This document shows, one piece after another, positions 1-10,162 of a DNA stretch of 44,650 bases (positions are counted from its first letter, which is position 1; every line of letters begins with the position of its first letter). The notes under the pieces were generated by a model, which made no database searches, was not told the DNA's origin, and worked only from the letters and a program-made list of their open reading frames with translations. The translations under genes were made by a program, and so were the position numbers. Origin of the DNA: Chloroflexota bacterium (GTDB taxonomy: Bacteria > Chloroflexota > Anaerolineae > Anaerolineales > UBA11579); the NCBI GenBank assembly GCA_023485685.1, contig JAMCZK010000044.1:1-44650 (forward strand). The letters run 5' to 3'.

Positions 1-279
1 TGCGAGATTGACAAAGAGTCCATCGACGAGATCCCGGTCAGCGAGTTCCCGGAAGGCGTAAACCCGGAAGTGGGAATGGAACTTGAGATCAAAGACAAAG
101 AGGGCAATGAGATGTACGGCCGCGTGCTCTCCATTCAGGGCGATACCGTCACCATGGATTTCAATCATCCCCTGGCAGGCAAGGATCTGCATTTCGAGGT
201 CAAGATCGTCGATCTGCGGGCCGCCACTGGCGAAGAACTCGCTCACGGACACGTGCACTCGCACGGGCATCATCATTAA
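1..279 (+). CDS. slyD: FKBP-type peptidyl-prolyl isomerase SlyD, C-terminal part (5' truncated by window)
   Basis: Frame 1 is open from base 1: CEIDKESIDEIPVSEFPEGVNPEVGMELEI...NHPLAGKDLHFEVKIVDLRAAT with His-rich tail HGHVHSHGHHH, typical of SlyD. Confidence 0.9.
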   Translation, partial: CEIDKESIDEIPVSEFPEGVNPEVGMELEIKDKEGNEMYGRVLSIQGDTVTMDFNHPLAGKDLHFEVKIVDLRAATGEELAHGHVHSHGHHH

Positions 280-313
280 ACAGTGAGTAGTGAACAGTGA
301 TGGTTATTAGGAA

Positions 314-345
314 AAAGCGCACCAGTTGGTGCGCTTTACTTTTTT
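314..345 (+). terminator. Rho-independent terminator of slyD
   Basis: AAAGCGCACCA-gt-TGGTGCGCTTT perfect inverted repeat followed by ACTTTTTT. Confidence 0.85.
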
Positions 346-404
346 AGCCTTGCGAAGGTTGGATTTAAGGCATCATTGTCCTCAAATCCAACCTTCGCAA
401 GGCT
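346..404. repeat. REP-like inverted repeat, copy 1 (21-bp perfect arms, 17-nt loop)
   Basis: AGCCTTGCGAAGGTTGGATTT (346-366) / AAATCCAACCTTCGCAAGGCT (384-404); the same core recurs at 40369-40427. Confidence 0.85.
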
Positions 405-1094
405 TTACGCCGTCGCTTCGCGCAACGCGGCCCGCGCCAGCAGCCGGGTGGAGTCCAGTGTTGGCAGCACGGAATCCTCCGGCGCGATCATTAATGGAAT
501 CTCAGTGCAGCCCAGCACGACCGCGTCGCAACCCTCTTTGGCAAACTGCTCGATGAGTCCTTGGAAATAGATCCGGGTGTCTGGCAACACGGTGCCATAG
601 ATTAGTTCTTCGACAATGTACTTATGCACCTTTTGACGACCTGCCAGGTCCGGCGTGCGCCAGCGGATACCGCGCTTTTCTAACTTGCGCGGATAAACAG
701 GGCCTTCCATCAGCGGTTGCGTGCCGAGGACACCCACGTTGCGGAAACCCTTCGCCTCTGCTTCCCGGGCCACTTCCTCGGCGATATGCAGCCAGGGCAG
801 CGGGGATTTGTCGATGATGGGGTCAATGGAGACGTGTACCGTATTATCGGGAGAGATCAGGAAGTCCGCACCCGCACCTGCCAAAATTCTGGCCGAGGCG
901 AGGACGAGATCGCTCACCAAATCCCAGCGATCGGCGTCCGAGGGTTTCTTGTAATCGTTGAGGTTGAAGGTATGCATCGTAACTTGCGGATGCTCATACA
1001 TCCCCAACCAGTCTTTGCCTTCCTGGCAGATGGTGCGGTAACACAACGCCGCACCTTCATACGAGACGCCGACAATGCCAATGTGCTTAGTCAC
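405..1094 (-). CDS. Aspartate/glutamate racemase family protein
   Basis: MTKHIGIVGVSYEGAALCYRTI...; SPDNTVH and VVLGCTEIPLMI motifs of the Asp/Glu racemase family. Confidence 0.9.
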   Translation of the reverse strand: MTKHIGIVGVSYEGAALCYRTICQEGKDWLGMYEHPQVTMHTFNLNDYKKPSDADRWDLVSDLVLASARILAGAGADFLISPDNTVHVSIDPIIDKSPLPWLHIAEEVAREAEAKGFRNVGVLGTQPLMEGPVYPRKLEKRGIRWRTPDLAGRQKVHKYIVEELIYGTVLPDTRIYFQGLIEQFAKEGCDAVVLGCTEIPLMIAPEDSVLPTLDSTRLLARAALREATA

Positions 1095-1171
1095 TTAGTT
1101 CCTTAGTTTTATAGTTTGGTAGTTAACGAAGAACCTAACAATTATCCGCGTTCGTCCGCGGCTATCTCGAC

Positions 1172-2791
1172 TTATTCTCGAAAAATCCTTACGCGGCGGT
1201 TCGGCTCTTTGCCATAGGAATGCGATACCAGCTTGGATTGCTGCACCAGTTCATGCTGCAGACGCCGCACATAGGAGGACGCGGGCGGCAGTTCCACCCA
1301 GCGTTCGCCGTTGAGCACCGCATTGATCGCCTGCTGTGTGCTGCGCATCTGCTCCTCTACGCTGCCAGCCTCCTCGGCAGCACCAGGCAGGTCAAAGAGC
1401 CCAATCAGGAAACGCTCCATCTGCGAAACGGTGTTGGCGCGCAGCACATACACAGGCATGCCCCGTTGCTCGGCGTCCACAATGGCGCGCTGGCGCTTGC
1501 GATAGTAGGAACGCAGGGTGACCAGCACATCCGCCTCGCCCGGTTCCTTCATCGGTACCGCCGGGACGCCCAGGCGCTTAGCAGCGTTCACCAGGCGGTT
1601 GCGCGCCACTCCATAAGGATAGACGCGCACGGTTTGCATCCTGGCCCCATTGCGCGCAGGAGCGGCTGGCGCGATTCCAACCTCACGCGGCTCACTGGCG
1701 ATGCGGGCATAAGCTTCTTCGCCAGGCATCGCCAGCTCGCGGCGCCGCGGGCCGGTAGTTGAGGTGGTGCGCGCCGGTTTGCGCGCCGGCTCCACCGTTT
1801 TCTGAACGTGAACCTCGCCTTTTTCATCGCGCGAGCGGATCTCTGGCACTAGCGGATAACCACGCAGCATGGCATCCACGGAGGCGGCCACATCGCGGTG
1901 GACGGCTAGCTGGTCGCGGGTTTGGATTTCGATAAGCACATCGAAGGTGGGCGGCGAACGACGCTCCAGCACGGTCTTTTGCGTGCCGCGGCGCCGGGCT
2001 TCTTCATCGGACAAGGTGACCGATTCGATCCCGCCCACCAAATCAGAGAGTGTTGGGTTGATCATGAGATTTTCGAGATTGTTACCGTGCGCTGTCCCAA
2101 TGAGCTGCACGCCGCGCTCGGCGATCGTGCGAGCGGCCATGGCTTCGAGCTCGCGGCCGATCTCATCGATCACGATGACTTCGGGATTGTGATTTTCCAC
2201 CGCCTCAATCATCACTTCGTGCTGGCGGGACGGCGTGGTCACTTGCATGCGGCGGGCGCGGCCGACGGCGGGGTGCGGAACGTCGCCATCGCCGCCGATC
2301 TCGTTGGAGGTGTCTACAATGACGACGCGGTTATTCTCGGCGAGGATGCGCGCCGCTTCACGAAGCAACGTGGTTTTGCCTACTCCGGGCCGGCCCAGCA
2401 GCAATAGACTCTTGCCTTCTTCGATCAGGTCCTGGATGATATCGATGGTGCCATACACAGCGCGGCCGACGCGCAAGGTGAGACCGACCACATCGCCGCG
2501 GCGGTTGCGGATCCCGGAGATGCGGTGCAGAGTGCGCTCGATGCCGGCGCGATTGTCCTCGTCGAAATCGCCGAGGCGCTCGACGACATATTGGATATCT
2601 TCATGGGATACCTCGCGATCGACAAGCACGACTTCTTCGGTGGTCAAGCGCGAGGTGGGCACACGCCCCAAGTCTAAAATAACTTCGAGCAGATCGCCGC
2701 TGTTATTGCGCTCACGGACCGCAGATTCGATATCCTTCGGCAATACGGACAACAGGGCATCTAAGTCATCGGTAATTTGGCGTCTGGTCAT
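1172..2791 (-). CDS. SpoIIIAA/Ycf45-type AAA ATPase with C-terminal R3H-like region
   Basis: LLLLGRPGVGKTTLLREAARIL (Walker A), VIVIDEIGRELEA (Walker B). Start at MTRRQITDDLDALLSVLP preferred over the upstream ORF start at 2869. Confidence 0.85.
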   Translation of the reverse strand: MTRRQITDDLDALLSVLPKDIESAVRERNNSGDLLEVILDLGRVPTSRLTTEEVVLVDREVSHEDIQYVVERLGDFDEDNRAGIERTLHRISGIRNRRGDVVGLTLRVGRAVYGTIDIIQDLIEEGKSLLLLGRPGVGKTTLLREAARILAENNRVVIVDTSNEIGGDGDVPHPAVGRARRMQVTTPSRQHEVMIEAVENHNPEVIVIDEIGRELEAMAARTIAERGVQLIGTAHGNNLENLMINPTLSDLVGGIESVTLSDEEARRRGTQKTVLERRSPPTFDVLIEIQTRDQLAVHRDVAASVDAMLRGYPLVPEIRSRDEKGEVHVQKTVEPARKPARTTSTTGPRRRELAMPGEEAYARIASEPREVGIAPAAPARNGARMQTVRVYPYGVARNRLVNAAKRLGVPAVPMKEPGEADVLVTLRSYYRKRQRAIVDAEQRGMPVYVLRANTVSQMERFLIGLFDLPGAAEEAGSVEEQMRSTQQAINAVLNGERWVELPPASSYVRRLQHELVQQSKLVSHSYGKEPNRRVRIFRE

Positions 2792-3752
2792 ATCTAATCC
2801 ATTCGGGTTCGCGCGCCTTCGGTAGCGGCGCATGGATTGGGGTAGTCGGTTCGGCGCTGCGGTTGGCAACCGGGATGCGGCGTGTTTCTTCAGCCTTAAG
2901 CGGCAAGGTGGTACGCTTAGCCATCACGGCCTGGCGAGGGCCGGGCTCTGCGCCCAGTTTCTCTAAGGAGCTTTGCAGCCAGTCCTGGTAAGAACGTAAA
3001 CAGACATATACCGGTCTTCCTTTCCTTGGGCGCAACCTTTTTAGTAGATCGGCCAACGCCTCGTCAAAAGGGTCTGCATCGAGGGAAACGAAAGGCTGCA
3101 GCCAAACACCACGCGGTCCCCGTTTCACCTCCGCGTAGGCCAGCAATTGTTCCTTATTATAGAGAACATAGCCATCTGGTTTTTCTTGGGCAGCTTCAAC
3201 CTGTTGCACTTGTCCAGGCACTAATCCGTTGCGCAAAAGTTGAATAGCAAGCTCATCGCGTCGAAGGGTGGGCTGCCATAAAGAAGTCTGTTCCGCAACA
3301 TTGGGTACATTGTCGATTTTCCAGATTTGCTGACGGGCATATATGCTAAATCCGTTTTGGCGAAGAACACTGAAGCCCGGGCTGTCCTCATCCACCTCGG
3401 CCACCAAGCTATGGGCGCCGCGGCTCCCAACCTGTTTCAACAGGCCGTCCAGCAAATCAGGCATAGACCGGGAATTCAAACCGTTATCCGGCGCCAAAAA
3501 CCGGCAATGGGCCAATGAAGAACCAGGGAGATGGGCCACCTGAGCGATGATTGCCTGACCGTTGTGACTGACGCCTGGCGAACGATGCACATAGGTGAAG
3601 ATGCCGGCGAGGGCAGAGAGGGGCGACAACAGCACCGCCCGCATGATGGCTCCAGGTCCCTGGGTAAGTAGCGATTGTGGATGTAAGAAGACCGCCTGGC
3701 TAGATGCTGACTGCCACAGGCCTAAGTCTCGAATTGTAAACGGGCGCAACAC
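2766..3752 (-). CDS. GNAT-like/hypothetical protein
   Basis: Complete ORF of 328 aa; overlaps the preferred start of the downstream ATPase by 26 bp; GNAT-like FSVLRQNGFSIYARQQIWKI segment. Confidence 0.65.
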   Translation of the reverse strand: MLRPFTIRDLGLWQSASSQAVFLHPQSLLTQGPGAIMRAVLLSPLSALAGIFTYVHRSPGVSHNGQAIIAQVAHLPGSSLAHCRFLAPDNGLNSRSMPDLLDGLLKQVGSRGAHSLVAEVDEDSPGFSVLRQNGFSIYARQQIWKIDNVPNVAEQTSLWQPTLRRDELAIQLLRNGLVPGQVQQVEAAQEKPDGYVLYNKEQLLAYAEVKRGPRGVWLQPFVSLDADPFDEALADLLKRLRPRKGRPVYVCLRSYQDWLQSSLEKLGAEPGPRQAVMAKRTTLPLKAEETRRIPVANRSAEPTTPIHAPLPKAREPEWIRYDQTPNYR

Positions 3753-3817
3753 GAACCTATTCTACATGAGCCGAAAAAAAGGTGGGGAAAACGATAAGTC
3801 CAGAATCTGTCCCGCGC

Positions 3818-4402
3818 CTATTTTCCCTCGGCCATTTTGATAAAGTAGCGATGAAAGCGATCGTCACTGGTCAGTTCCGGGTGGAAAGCGGTGGCCAGCA
3901 GGTTCCCTTGCTGGGCGGCCACGATACGGCCATCCGGAAGAGAGGATAGCGCTTCGGCTTTCCCGGATACTTTCTCGATAAGCGGGGCGCGAATGAAGAC
4001 TGCATGTACCGGTGGATTTTTCTTGTCGATGTCTTTCAGGGCAGGGACTTCCAAATCGGCCTCGAAGCTTTTCACCTGGCGGCCGAAGGCGTTGCGTTCA
4101 ACGGTGATGTCCATGAGCCCAAGCAGAGGCTGCTCGCGACGAGCATCTTTGGAGAGGAAGATCGCCCCGGCGCAGGTTCCCCAAACCGGCTTTTGATTCC
4201 CGAATTTTCGCAGCGGTTCGATAAGTCCGTAGTCCACAGCCAGTTTCCCAATGGTGGTCGATTCCCCACCGGGGATGATGAGCCCATCCAGGCCATCAAG
4301 ATCTTCGGGCAGCCGGACTTCGCGCCCCTGAACACCCAGGCGCGAAAGCATGGCCAGGTGCTCGGCAAAGTCACCCTGAAGTGCGAGGACGCCAATAATC
4401 AT
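3818..4402 (-). CDS. pdxT: Pyridoxal 5'-phosphate synthase glutaminase subunit PdxT
   Basis: MIIGVLALQGDFAEHLAML, PGGESTTIGKL, GTCAGAIFLS, AFHPELTSDDRFHRYF. Confidence 0.97.
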   Translation of the reverse strand: MIIGVLALQGDFAEHLAMLSRLGVQGREVRLPEDLDGLDGLIIPGGESTTIGKLAVDYGLIEPLRKFGNQKPVWGTCAGAIFLSKDARREQPLLGLMDITVERNAFGRQVKSFEADLEVPALKDIDKKNPPVHAVFIRAPLIEKVSGKAEALSSLPDGRIVAAQQGNLLATAFHPELTSDDRFHRYFIKMAEGK

Positions 4403-4459
4403 GAGGAGTGAATCTCCAGACTCCTATTTCTATTCTCTGGAGATTGGAGATTGAATTGC

Positions 4460-5392
4460 CTACCAACCTCTTTGCGCGATCAGATCTTCCTTCGGAATAT
4501 CCGTTACCTGGCGTCCTATCATAGGTTCGCCCAAATTGCGGCTGACCTCTGCGAGGATCTTGGGATTGCTGAAATGCGTGGTGGCTTTGACAATGGCTTC
4601 GGCGCGCTTGGCCGGATTGCCGGACTTGAAGATCCCCGAGCCCACGAACACGCCATCCACGCCGAGCTGCATCATCAGCGCGGCATCCGCGGGAGTGGCG
4701 ATACCGCCGGCGGCGAAATTCACTACGGGCAAGCGACCAAGTTCTTTGGTTTCCTTGACCAACTCATACGGCGCGCCGAGTTCCTTGGCGAAAGCCATCA
4801 ACTCTTCATCGAGCATATTCTGCAAACGGCGGATGTCACCCAGAACAGAGCGGGCATGGCGCACGGCTTCCACAACGTCGCCGGTGCCGGCTTCGCCCTT
4901 GGTACGGATCATCGCCGCGCCTTCACCGATGCGGCGCAGGGCTTCGCCCAGGTTCCGGCAGCCGCACACAAACGGGATCTTGAAATCATGTTTGTTAATA
5001 TGGTGCTCGTCATCGGCAGGGGTTAATACTTCGGACTCATCCACATAATCCACGCCCAGCGCCTCAAGGATCTGCGCCTCGACGAAATGGCCGATACGCA
5101 CTTTGGCCATCACCGGGATGGTGACAGTTTCCATGATCTCTTCGATGAGAGCCGGGTCGCTCATGCGGGCTACGCCGCCGTAGGCACGGATATCGGCCGG
5201 CACACGCTCCAAAGCCATCACGGCCGCGGCGCCGGCATCTTCAGCAATCTTGGCGTGCTCAGCGGTAACCACGTCCATGATCACGCCACCCTTGAGCATC
5301 TGGGCCAGGCCCTTCTTTACGGCAAATGTTGCAATTTGCTGCCCCATCTTTACTCCTGACGGCGAAAAAACGATTGGTAGAACTGCGTTCAT
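4460..5392 (-). CDS. pdxS: Pyridoxal 5'-phosphate synthase lyase subunit PdxS
   Basis: [44 protein letters not shown]; adjacent to pdxT. Confidence 0.98.
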   Translation of the reverse strand: MNAVLPIVFSPSGVKMGQQIATFAVKKGLAQMLKGGVIMDVVTAEHAKIAEDAGAAAVMALERVPADIRAYGGVARMSDPALIEEIMETVTIPVMAKVRIGHFVEAQILEALGVDYVDESEVLTPADDEHHINKHDFKIPFVCGCRNLGEALRRIGEGAAMIRTKGEAGTGDVVEAVRHARSVLGDIRRLQNMLDEELMAFAKELGAPYELVKETKELGRLPVVNFAAGGIATPADAALMMQLGVDGVFVGSGIFKSGNPAKRAEAIVKATTHFSNPKILAEVSRNLGEPMIGRQVTDIPKEDLIAQRGW

Positions 5393-5438
5393 AAAAATTC
5401 TACCATGTGCAATTTAGGTTGTCTTAAACAGAAAGGGG

Positions 5439-6302
5439 TTACGAGGCAAATTTGTAGCTCAATATCTTATAGACCAGCTTGGCCGCCAAAAAATCTGGAC
5501 CCTTATTTTGCTCGTTGGGGCTCAGCTCGACCACATCGCAACCAACCAGGTTGTGTGCGCTGCAGACTTCTTTCAGAAGTCGCAGCACTTGGTACCAGTA
5601 CATACCACCGGGTTCTGGGGTACCCGTGGAGGGCATGATGGCCGGGTCGAACACGTCCAGGTCGAAGGTAAGGTAGACGTTGGGCTGCAGTAACTTGATG
5701 AGGTCCTTCACCCAACCCGTCGAATGGAAGATGTCTTCGGCGTAGAAAACCTTTTTTTTATCCAGGTATTGGAGCTCAGAGATGTCCAGGCTGCGGATAC
5801 CCACCGAAACGATATCGCTGTTCAGTTCCGAAATGCGCCGCAAGGTGCAGGCGTGGCTGAATTTATTATCCTCGAGTTCTTCGCGGCGGTCCGTATGCGC
5901 GTCCAGATGCAGGATGCTGAGCTTCTGGAACTGCTCGATGTGGGCCTTGGCCGCGCCGTACGATGCGGAATGCTCCCCGCCCAGGGTGACTACGAATTTC
6001 TTCGCGCCAAGGTGCTTCAAGACGCGTTCGTGAACTCTTTGATTCAACTCATCCGAGTTCTTTGCCTCGACATTCTCGTCAGTAAAAATCCCCTTGCGAT
6101 ATACCTCACTTTTTGTTTCGATGTCATAGAGTTCCATGTAACCGGAAGCCTCGATTAGGGCCTTGGGGCCATGGCGCGTTCCAGACATCCACGACGTGGT
6201 TAAATCAAAAGGCACAGGTACGACAGCCACCTGCGCCTTTTGATAATCCGTGAATTCTTCAGAGAGACCGCCGAAGTTATAGGGCGGCTTCACCTCGCTC
6301 AT
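5439..6302 (-). CDS. speB: Agmatinase / ureohydrolase family
   Basis: [52 protein letters not shown] metal-binding motifs. Confidence 0.93.
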   Translation of the reverse strand: MSEVKPPYNFGGLSEEFTDYQKAQVAVVPVPFDLTTSWMSGTRHGPKALIEASGYMELYDIETKSEVYRKGIFTDENVEAKNSDELNQRVHERVLKHLGAKKFVVTLGGEHSASYGAAKAHIEQFQKLSILHLDAHTDRREELEDNKFSHACTLRRISELNSDIVSVGIRSLDISELQYLDKKKVFYAEDIFHSTGWVKDLIKLLQPNVYLTFDLDVFDPAIMPSTGTPEPGGMYWYQVLRLLKEVCSAHNLVGCDVVELSPNEQNKGPDFLAAKLVYKILSYKFAS

Positions 6303-6847
6303 CGATCTTCAATAAGGACAGCGGCTGCCAATACCGTTGTCCATAGGCCGTCTTTGTTACCCTCGTCAGATTGGACGATGTGGCGCGTCTTGAAAATGTC
6401 CGGGCTGGCGTTGTAGATTTGCTTGCGTTCATCCCAAGCTGTATTCGGGTCAAATGGGATGCCCATAGTGGTGGCCAGCATAGTAGCCGCTAGGTCCTCG
6501 GCATATTCCCCAGCTTTTTCCCCTTTCTCTCCATACGTATGATGCTCGGAGAGGTAGCCATAACGATTTTCGTCTTGCGGCAGGGCTACACCAATAGCAG
6601 CCGAAACCAGACGGTTGGGTTCGTTAGTTTCGCTGCGCGCCATTACACAGTAAACGATTTGGCCGGGTGATAAATGCTTGAGGCCTTCGTCCACCGTCAC
6701 GGTTTTGCAGCCAGCCGGAAAAATGCTGGAAACGTAAACCAGATTGTATTTCTCGATCTTTGCATTACGCAATGCAGCCTCGAATGAGGCCAGTCGGTCT
6801 TTGTGCACGCCGACACCTTTGGTGAAAAAGATCTTGTTTGGGATCAA
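6299..6847 (-). CDS. Pyruvoyl-dependent arginine decarboxylase
   Basis: [50 protein letters not shown] self-cleavage site; overlaps speB by 4 bp. Confidence 0.93.
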   Translation of the reverse strand: MIPNKIFFTKGVGVHKDRLASFEAALRNAKIEKYNLVYVSSIFPAGCKTVTVDEGLKHLSPGQIVYCVMARSETNEPNRLVSAAIGVALPQDENRYGYLSEHHTYGEKGEKAGEYAEDLAATMLATTMGIPFDPNTAWDERKQIYNASPDIFKTRHIVQSDEGNKDGLWTTVLAAAVLIEDR

Positions 6848-6910
6848 TGATGTCTCCTTGTGGTAGTCGCTGGGGTTTGCTTCGGCAGCCTGCGGCTGTC
6901 TCCCAACGGC

Positions 6911-7939
6911 CTACCGGCTGCCTTCCAGGAAGGCGTTGAATTTTTTCTCTTTGCGTGTCTTCCAGTTTCCTTGATGATAGGCATAGCTGGCCAACAAAGG
7001 AAAGGCCAGAGTAGCTTCGGCGAATACCATTTGCTCGGCGCCCTGGTCCACTTTGCCCCAAGAGTGTGCCTCTTTCAGCGTGGAGCCCGAGAGGCCGCCA
7101 TCGCGTTCATCGGCGACAGTGATCTGCACCGCGTACTTATGCATATCGGCATCGGCGCCTAAGATCTCGGCGGCTACCGTAGTATCTTGGGCGAAGTTTT
7201 TGGGTACGCCGCCGCCAATCATTAACAACCCCGTAGTCTTCGCTTCGATTTTGATTTTTGTCAGTTCCAGGAAATCCTTGGCTGAGTCAATAGAGACGGT
7301 CGCCTTCTTCCCAGCCTGGTACTGGTGTTCCACCAAACCGAAGCCGGCGCTGGAGTCGGAAAAGGCGGGGACAAAAATGGGGACGCCTTTCTCATAAGAT
7401 CGGCGCACCACAGAATCCGCGCCGATTTTCTTGTCAGCCAAATATTTCCCCATATGCAAGATGAATTCGCGGGAGGAGTAGGGGCGCGGCGGCAGGCCGT
7501 CGGCGATCTCTTTGCTGGTGTTGTCGCAAATGCGCAACTCATCCTCGTCGATGTAGGTGTCATAGATGCGGTCAATGTGCGCCTGCATCAGTTCATCATC
7601 ATCAGCATGAGGTGTACCGATGTAATGCTTGAAGCCCAGGCCTTCAAAGAAGTCCTGATCCACGATGATGGCGCCGGTGGAGACGATAGCATCTACCATA
7701 TTGTTGTCCACCAGATCAAAAACCACCTTCCGGAGCCCGGCGCTGAACAACGATCCGGCCAGGCACAAAAAGACTGCGCATTCGCGGTCTTTGAGCATCT
7801 GGTCATAGATCAGGCAGGCGCGGGCCAGGTTGCGCGCTTGAAAGGCCATGTGTTCGAATTGGCCGATCAACGGTCTGGCATCGAAGCTTTTGATATCGAT
7901 GTGCTCGATTAGCGAAGTCAAGTGTTTTTTCTTTAGCAT
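6911..7939 (-). CDS. Deoxyhypusine synthase-like protein (bacterial DHS-like / homospermidine-synthase-type)
   Basis: SLTSLIEHIDIKSFDARPLIGQ-type N-terminus, SLFSAGLRK, MIGGGVPKNF, EAHSWGKV containing the catalytic-type Lys of the DHS family. Confidence 0.88.
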   Translation of the reverse strand: MLKKKHLTSLIEHIDIKSFDARPLIGQFEHMAFQARNLARACLIYDQMLKDRECAVFLCLAGSLFSAGLRKVVFDLVDNNMVDAIVSTGAIIVDQDFFEGLGFKHYIGTPHADDDELMQAHIDRIYDTYIDEDELRICDNTSKEIADGLPPRPYSSREFILHMGKYLADKKIGADSVVRRSYEKGVPIFVPAFSDSSAGFGLVEHQYQAGKKATVSIDSAKDFLELTKIKIEAKTTGLLMIGGGVPKNFAQDTTVAAEILGADADMHKYAVQITVADERDGGLSGSTLKEAHSWGKVDQGAEQMVFAEATLAFPLLASYAYHQGNWKTRKEKKFNAFLEGSR

Positions 7940-8231
7940 ACGCGCATTATAACGATAATTAGCAATTAGATTTAATGAGTGTTCGAATCAGACACCGTAA
8001 CGAAATGCAACAGCTCACCTATTAGCGATTCTCCAGTAAGGGTTGGCCAAGATGTTGTTTGTTTTTCCTGGGGGTGGGTACTGAACAACTTGACAACATC
8101 ACCACGTCAAATTTCGATTTCCTTGCCTGCTCCAACTCCAGCGGGGGATTAATAGCAGAGTTTCGGCAGTTAAAGGATCAAAGAAGAAAAAATCAAGGGG
8201 TTGGTTTTGAGGGGCTGAAGCAAGCCACCAC

Positions 8232-8259
8232 TTGACAAAATCCAAATTTGGCATACAAT
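8232..8259 (+). promoter_or_regulatory. Sigma70-type promoter of the gntR operon
   Basis: TTGACA (8232-8237), 16-bp spacer, TACAAT (8254-8259). Confidence 0.7.
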
Positions 8260-8300
8260 GATACAAAGATACAATCATACAAAGGCACACTCATACAATC
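8253..8300. repeat. Octamer array ATACAAWN (six units at 8-bp period, the fifth degenerate)
   Basis: ATACAATG ATACAAAG ATACAATC ATACAAAG GCACACTC ATACAATC. Confidence 0.9.
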
Positions 8301-8312
8301 GGACTGGAGGCC

Positions 8313-8708
8313 ATGAAATTTGAAATCGACCTAACTACGCATAGCCCTGTTTACGCCCAGATTATGGGACAGGTGAAGCGGGCCATTGCCGCCGGCGAAC
8401 TGAATCCCGGCGACCAGCTCCCCACCGTGCGGCAATTAGCGGCAGACCTGCGCATCAACTTCAACACTGTGGCGCGAGCCTATCGCTTGCTGGACGAGGA
8501 GGGCATCATCTCCACGCAACATGGTCGCGGTACCTACATATTGGAGCGACCGCCCTCCAAAGAGAGCGAACGCGCTCGCCGGCGCCAGATCGTTATGCTA
8601 GCCGAATACTTGATCGGAGAGGCTGAACGATTGGAAATAGGGCCGAATGAGGTGCGCGAAATTGTGGAGGACCAGGTGAAGACCTGGGAAGAAGAAAAGA
8701 ACAAGTAA
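8313..8708 (+). CDS. GntR family transcriptional regulator (YtrA-type)
   Basis: PVYAQIMGQVKRAIAAGELNPGDQLPTVRQLAADLRINFNTVARAYRLLDEEGIISTQHGRGTYI; RBS ggactggagg. Confidence 0.95.
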   Translation: MKFEIDLTTHSPVYAQIMGQVKRAIAAGELNPGDQLPTVRQLAADLRINFNTVARAYRLLDEEGIISTQHGRGTYILERPPSKESERARRRQIVMLAEYLIGEAERLEIGPNEVREIVEDQVKTWEEEKNK

Positions 8709-8738
8709 TTTGCATAACGATTTGGACAAAGGAGAAGA

Positions 8739-9692
8739 ATGACTACATCTATTCAAGCGTTATTACCCACTAATCGAAATATCACCTCAACTTCGGCGCG
8801 CATCAATAGCGTAGCCGCATCGGCTGGGACTCTGATTTGGCTGGCGAGCGCGCTGGGTGGCGTGCTGCTAACCGGGCGCGTCAGCATCGCAATCGTCATC
8901 GGCTATGTGCTGGTGACCGCGCTGGCCGGTGTGTATGTAATGCTCGCGCTCAAACTTGCCAATCAGTGGGAGAAGGCAGTAGTGCTGCGCTTCGGAAAAT
9001 TCTCGAGTCTCAAAGGCCCCGGTATGTTTTGGATGATTCCCATCATCGATACGATTGCACAGTGGATTGATCATCGCGTGATGGTTTCTCCATTCCGCGC
9101 CGAGAAGACCCTGACCAAAGATACAGTGCCGGTTGACGTGGACGCCGTGCTGTTCTGGTTGGTGTGGGACGCACAGAAAGCTGCGCTCGAAGTGGAGGAT
9201 TATCGCTCAGCGATCAGTTGGGCTGCTCAGACTGCATTGCGCGAAGTAATCGGTGCAAGCGACCTGGCCGATATCCTTATCGGACGAGCCAAGATGGATA
9301 AGGACCTGCAAAAGATCATCGACGAGCGCACCACACCTTGGGGCATCACAGTCCAGTCGGTGGAAATACGCGATATTGTCATCCCACAGGATCTCGAGGA
9401 TGCCATGTCGCGCCAGGCGCAGGCCGAGCGCGAACGCCAGGCTCGCGTCATCCTGGGCGAATCCGAAAAACAGATCGCCGCATCGTTCGCCGAAGCCTCC
9501 CAGGCCTACAAGGAGAACCCGACCGCGTTGCACCTGCGCGCAATGAACATGCTCTTCGAAGGCCTCAAAGAAAAAGGCGCCATGGTCATCGTGCCGAGCA
9601 GCGCGGTGGACACTATGAACCTAGGCGGGCTCAGCGGTATGGTGGCCCTGGCCCAAAACGCCAACCCAGACAAGAGTGGGGCAGGTAAATGA
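8739..9692 (+). CDS. SPFH/band 7 (slipin/stomatin-like) membrane protein
   Basis: QWEKAVVLRFGKFSSLKGPGMFWMIPIIDTI...TVPVDVDAVLFWLV...WGITVQSVEIRDIVIPQDLEDAMSRQAQAERERQARVI. Confidence 0.95.
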   Translation: MTTSIQALLPTNRNITSTSARINSVAASAGTLIWLASALGGVLLTGRVSIAIVIGYVLVTALAGVYVMLALKLANQWEKAVVLRFGKFSSLKGPGMFWMIPIIDTIAQWIDHRVMVSPFRAEKTLTKDTVPVDVDAVLFWLVWDAQKAALEVEDYRSAISWAAQTALREVIGASDLADILIGRAKMDKDLQKIIDERTTPWGITVQSVEIRDIVIPQDLEDAMSRQAQAERERQARVILGESEKQIAASFAEASQAYKENPTALHLRAMNMLFEGLKEKGAMVIVPSSAVDTMNLGGLSGMVALAQNANPDKSGAGK

Positions 9693-10081
9693 GCGCCTAC
9701 GCGGCGATCGAACGCAGGCGAAAACGCAGATTGGAGGAAGAAGCGATGACCTCATATCGCGATTCGGATCTTGAAAAAGGTTGGGAATTCAAGATCATGC
9801 GCTCTGCTACCGGTGCTTTCAAAAACCCGCAAGTGCTGCGAGCCACCGTGCAACAAGAAAGCCTGGGCGGGTGGGATCTTGTGGAGAAGTTCGATGATGA
9901 GCGGTTGCGTTTCCGCAGACCTACAGCGGCCAGGAACAACGATGTCAATCTGCCGCGCGGCTACGATCCTTATCGAACCCGAGTAGGCATCAGCGAAGGT
10001 GCGCTTGTCTTTTATATTCTGCTCGGTATAGCGCTGATCGGTGGGGCATCCTGGGAACCCTGGCATTACTTGGGCTTCTAA
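9689..10081 (+). CDS. Hypothetical protein with C-terminal TM segment
   Basis: ATG overlaps the slipin stop by 4 bp; TM ALVFYILLGIALIGGASW. Confidence 0.7.
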   Translation: MSAYAAIERRRKRRLEEEAMTSYRDSDLEKGWEFKIMRSATGAFKNPQVLRATVQQESLGGWDLVEKFDDERLRFRRPTAARNNDVNLPRGYDPYRTRVGISEGALVFYILLGIALIGGASWEPWHYLGF

Positions 10082-10107
10082 ATTGAGCGTAGCAAAAAAA
10101 AAAGAAC

Positions 10108-10137
10108 ATGGCGCGTTAGGGGACGCGCCATTTCTTC
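10108..10137 (+). terminator. Hairpin, probable terminator or attenuator
   Basis: ATGGCGCGT-taggggA-CGCGCCAT followed by TTTCTTC. Confidence 0.6.
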
Positions 10138-10162
10138 GCTAGGCCAGCCTGCCTCAGAACAT

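Noticed and set aside
346-404. Intrinsic terminator of the racemase gene
   Set aside because: On the minus strand the hairpin is followed by A-rich, not U-rich, sequence, and the same arms recur at 40369-40427, so a dispersed repeat fits better.
717-2825. Several 60-196 aa ORFs antisense to the racemase and R3H ATPase genes
   Set aside because: Shadow ORFs of high-GC genes; low-complexity Arg/Ser/Pro-rich products with no recognisable domains. The same applies to similar antisense ORFs throughout the window.
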